From Candidatus Coproplasma avicola (GTDB lineage Bacteria; Bacillota; Clostridia; Christensenellales; Borkfalkiaceae), in the NCBI GenBank assembly GCA_018712135.1, contig DVHK01000109.1, positions 1-53,328 on the forward strand: a stretch of 53,328 nt of DNA, written 5' to 3'. This document shows positions 50,744 to 53,328 of this stretch, in pieces. Under the pieces are notes generated by a model. That model was not told where the DNA came from. It ran no database searches and saw only the letters and a list, made by a program, of their open reading frames with translations. Position 1 is the stretch's first letter. Each line of letters starts with the position of its first letter. Position numbers and translations under genes: made by a program.

Positions 50744-52422
50744 TTAAAACACAGTCAATCGACCTCAGCGAAGACAGGCTGCTCGCCATGGCGGCAGACT
50801 ACGTCGAGGAACACAACTATATAGGCGCGCTGCGCATGCTCAATAAAAATGCCGAGCTCAACGGCAACGCCGAAGATTCTTACATGCTCTATGCCGAAAC
50901 GTTCGACGACATGGGGCTGTACGAAAAGTCGGTCAACGGCTGGTTCAAGTATATCGACTATTCCTTCGGCTACCCCGACTGCGATTTTTCGGAGGCGTAC
51001 GAAGGTCTCGCCGTCAACTACCTCAACATGGGCGAGGAAGAAGTGGCCGCCTTTTACTACAATAAACTGCTCATCGAAACGTCGGCGGAACTTTCGCCTG
51101 AAAACCGCCAGGAAATTATAAATAACTTCATTGTCACCCGCAAGCCGACTTTAAAAATCGCCTATCCGCCCCGCCTCGCCGACGTATCGGGCGAAATGGA
51201 AAAGGGCGTAAATCTCATGCGCGCGGGCGAATACGAAAGCGCCAAGGCCGAGTTTTCAAAGGTGGGCGAGGGTAACAAAAGCTATCTCGCCGCCCGCAAC
51301 TATATCGCCATGTGCGACATAATTGCCGACAAGTGCGACGAGGCAGAGCAGGAGTGCAACGCCGTCCTCAAAAAATATCCCGACAACATTCAGGCGCTTA
51401 CCACGCTCGCCGCCGTCAAAAACCAACAAAAAAAGACGGAAGAAAGCCGCACCCTCGCGCAAAAACTTTTATCCGTCGGCGCGACTTCGACCGAGGACTT
51501 ATACAAAATCGCCACCGTCTGCTGCGAAAACAACATGCACGAAGAGGCATACAATTTGTTCTGCAAGATAGAGCAAGAGCTCACTTACGACAGCTCGGTG
51601 CTCTATTTCAAGGCGGTTTCCGCCTATAACAGCGGGCGCAAGCGCGAAAGTTTAGACGCCTTTGACACCATTCAGACCATCTATTGGGACGCCGTTACGG
51701 CAAAATATTACGCCGATTTCGTGCGTTCGCACCTCAAAGAGGGCGACGAGGATTATAAAACCAATCCACTTTCATACTTCTACCGCCTTCCGCAGGAGGA
51801 GAGGGAGAGCAACATCGAAATTTTGTCTGCCTTCGTGCGGCTGAGCGACAAGCACGCAAAGAGCATTTCGGATGAGATAGACATCACCGACTGCATCCGC
51901 TGGTGCTTCGACGAAGGGGGCGAACACGGTTCTTACGAGCTTAAAATGCTGGGCGCGGCGTGCGCCGTAAAAACGGCTTACTGCGACGACCTTCTGCGCG
52001 ACGTCCTGCTCGACGCCTTCCAGCCCGACTCATTAAAAATGCAGACCATAGGCTTCATCGCCGAGCGCAACGAGGACAGCTCTTACGGTGTCGTCGTCTG
52101 CCACATCTACCGCAGGCTGGATATTCCCGCTCTCAAAGTGGGCAGGGCAAAGCGCAAATACTTCGTCAAGGCGTACGCCATGACCGTCGCGCGCTTCGCT
52201 CTTGTCGATCCCGATTATGTCTACGCCCTCAACGCCGCGGCGGGCAATCTGTATAAAAGTCTGTCCGAGGGCGGCAGGCTCGACGGCGCTAAGGATATCC
52301 CCGTTCTCGCCGCCGCAATCTATCTTAAAAGCGGCATAGGCGAGGGCAATACCGCGCCCGAAGCGGCGTGCGCGTTCTTCAATGCGGACGAAAGTAAACT
52401 CAACATATTATTGGGTGAATGA
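50740..52422 (+). CDS. TPR-repeat protein of unknown function
   Basis: 560 residues. There are tetratricopeptide-like helices at about 10-110 (EEHNYIGALRMLNKNAE), 145-240 (GEYESAKAEFSKV, CDEAEQECNAVLKKYPDN) and 245-320 (MHEEAYNLFCKIEQ). They are followed by a helical region with no recognised motif. No TM or signal is visible. It starts at an ATGA overlap with hslO. A chaperone-linked or scaffolding role is only suggested by the neighbours. Confidence 0.85.
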   Translation: MIKTQSIDLSEDRLLAMAADYVEEHNYIGALRMLNKNAELNGNAEDSYMLYAETFDDMGLYEKSVNGWFKYIDYSFGYPDCDFSEAYEGLAVNYLNMGEEEVAAFYYNKLLIETSAELSPENRQEIINNFIVTRKPTLKIAYPPRLADVSGEMEKGVNLMRAGEYESAKAEFSKVGEGNKSYLAARNYIAMCDIIADKCDEAEQECNAVLKKYPDNIQALTTLAAVKNQQKKTEESRTLAQKLLSVGATSTEDLYKIATVCCENNMHEEAYNLFCKIEQELTYDSSVLYFKAVSAYNSGRKRESLDAFDTIQTIYWDAVTAKYYADFVRSHLKEGDEDYKTNPLSYFYRLPQEERESNIEILSAFVRLSDKHAKSISDEIDITDCIRWCFDEGGEHGSYELKMLGAACAVKTAYCDDLLRDVLLDAFQPDSLKMQTIGFIAERNEDSSYGVVVCHIYRRLDIPALKVGRAKRKYFVKAYAMTVARFALVDPDYVYALNAAAGNLYKSLSEGGRLDGAKDIPVLAAAIYLKSGIGEGNTAPEAACAFFNADESKLNILLGE

Positions 52423-52423
52423 C

Positions 52424-53248
52424 ATGAAACTTTACGATTTCGACGGAATGTTTGAACAAAAGCTATCCGAATATATAAAGCGCAATCCGCGCGGCTACAC
52501 CGAAAAGCAGTGGGAGGATGTAATCCCCTCCATGTATGCAAAGTTCGGCGATACGGTAATAAAATCCATAGGCAAAACGCCCAATCAGTATTACGCTGAA
52601 CAGAGCGATGAAGAGCTCGTTTCAGGACTGCGCGCCCACATAAAAAACGGCGTGCCCGTCAGCGAATATCTGTGCAACGCCATCGAAAGCCGCCATATCG
52701 AAGAGCTTCTTCTGCCCCTTTTAAGCGGTTCCGAGGACGAAATTTCTTACGCGCTCAATTTAATCGGCTCGTGCAAAGTTGCTTTGCCCGAATATATGCG
52801 CCTTTTAACCGCTTCTGATAGCGAGGACGTGCGCAACACCTGCGTCGACTACGTAAAGGACTTCGCCGACGAGGTCAAGGAACATGCTCTCGAAAATTAC
52901 AAAAAGGGCGTTCAGCCCGAATATATGCTCGAAATACTTTCGCGCTGCACCGTGCGCGACGAGCGCGTTTTCGACCTTTTGATAAAGGCGTTCCGCACCG
53001 CCGACGAAAATCTCGCCATGTGCGCCAGTTACCTCGCCGCCTACGGCGACGAGCGCGCCCTGCCCTACCTGATGGAAAAAATTGAGGACGAGGACATCTC
53101 CTATGCAGACTTTCAGGAGCTCAAATTTGCCATCGAAGCGCTCGGCGGCACTTACGACAAGGAGCGCGACTTTTCTTCCGACCCCTATTATGAGCTCATA
53201 AAATCGCACGGCGTGATAGATATCGACATCTTCAAGGACATCAAATAA
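52424..53248 (+). CDS. Helical HEAT-like repeat protein of unknown function
   Basis: 274 residues from ATG 52424, one base after the TPR stop. The N-terminal segment is MKLYDFDGMFEQKLSEYIKR. Paired helices in the middle (EELLLPLLSGSEDEISYALNLIG, EDVRNTCVDYVKDFADEVKEHALENY, ERALPYLMEKIEDEDISYADFQELKFAIEAL) look like HEAT or armadillo repeats. I do not recognise the family. It is coupled to the TPR gene and probably works with it. Confidence 0.82.
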   Translation: MKLYDFDGMFEQKLSEYIKRNPRGYTEKQWEDVIPSMYAKFGDTVIKSIGKTPNQYYAEQSDEELVSGLRAHIKNGVPVSEYLCNAIESRHIEELLLPLLSGSEDEISYALNLIGSCKVALPEYMRLLTASDSEDVRNTCVDYVKDFADEVKEHALENYKKGVQPEYMLEILSRCTVRDERVFDLLIKAFRTADENLAMCASYLAAYGDERALPYLMEKIEDEDISYADFQELKFAIEALGGTYDKERDFSSDPYYELIKSHGVIDIDIFKDIK

Positions 53249-53269
53249 ACGCGGCATATGTGCCGTCCA

Positions 53270-53305
53270 ACGGCAAAAATGCCGATAAAAAATTAAAATT
53301 TTTCG
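53270..53305 (+). terminator. Possible terminator after the hslO operon
   Basis: CGGCA-aaaa-TGCCG with ATAAAAAATT after it, and a second small CGGCATATGTGCCG hairpin before it. It is weak and close to the window end. Confidence 0.45.
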
Positions 53306-53328
53306 CATACATAATCTATAAACAAACC

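Noticed and set aside
1-53328. tRNA, rRNA or prophage genes
   Set aside because: No cloverleaf, rRNA segment, integrase or phage structural gene was recognised on either strand by eye; a tRNAscan run would settle the tRNA part.

Overview
The window reads as a chromosome segment from a low-to-mid GC member of the Firmicutes, probably an uncultured gut Clostridia. The basis is the gene content: pyruvate:ferredoxin oxidoreductase, an ECF transporter, a LytTR two-component system, an L-box riboswitch, consensus sigma-A promoters 17 nt apart, strong AGGAGG ribosome sites and intrinsic terminators. The anaerobe assignment is firm. The finer taxonomy (Christensenellales-like) is only a guess. UGA is a normal stop.

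Region 1 (1-20.5 kb) is a carbohydrate locus. A PocR-AraC regulator (partial, minus strand) faces a xylA-xylB-GH43 operon. Next comes a GHKL sensor kinase/LytTR response regulator pair behind a consensus promoter and an unusual double-palindrome leader. Then comes a 13-kb, five-gene run: a GH3 enzyme anchored by a transmembrane helix at each end, a lipoprotein with one copy of an unnamed Fn3-like domain, a 1245-residue lipoprotein with three copies of the same domain separated by InlB-like repeats, a second secreted GH3 with four putative Ig domains and a C-terminal anchor, and a carbohydrate-binding lipoprotein. Both GH3 enzymes are circularly permuted (C domain, Fn3, TIM barrel). The set looks like a cell-surface system for cleaving plant beta-glycans that feeds pentose to the cytoplasmic xyl operon. 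No transporter is visible in the window.

Region 2 (20.6-35 kb) mixes a MarR-MATE-GNAT efflux operon with two MarR-type operators on a consensus promoter, a translation/RNA-modification run (prmA-rsmE-mtaB-HIT), an aldose epimerase, an AT-rich accessory patch (XRE repressor with two matching operators, divergent from an unknown two-gene operon), a possibly leaderless methyltransferase, nifJ with a structured leader, a MITE-like repeat, a small gene whose frame is broken exactly at an A-AAA-AAG slippery heptamer, and an orphan membrane protein.

Region 3 (35-53.3 kb) is mostly housekeeping: a fused EcfA1-EcfA2 ATPase with EcfT and TruA, MnmE, a LysR regulator, a CaCA antiporter, a PlsC-like acyltransferase, and asd-dapA-dapB under a lysine riboswitch. 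It ends with a methyltransferase-hslO-TPR-HEAT run whose last two members are uncharacterised. Several intergenic regions carry short hairpin arrays with constant spacers.
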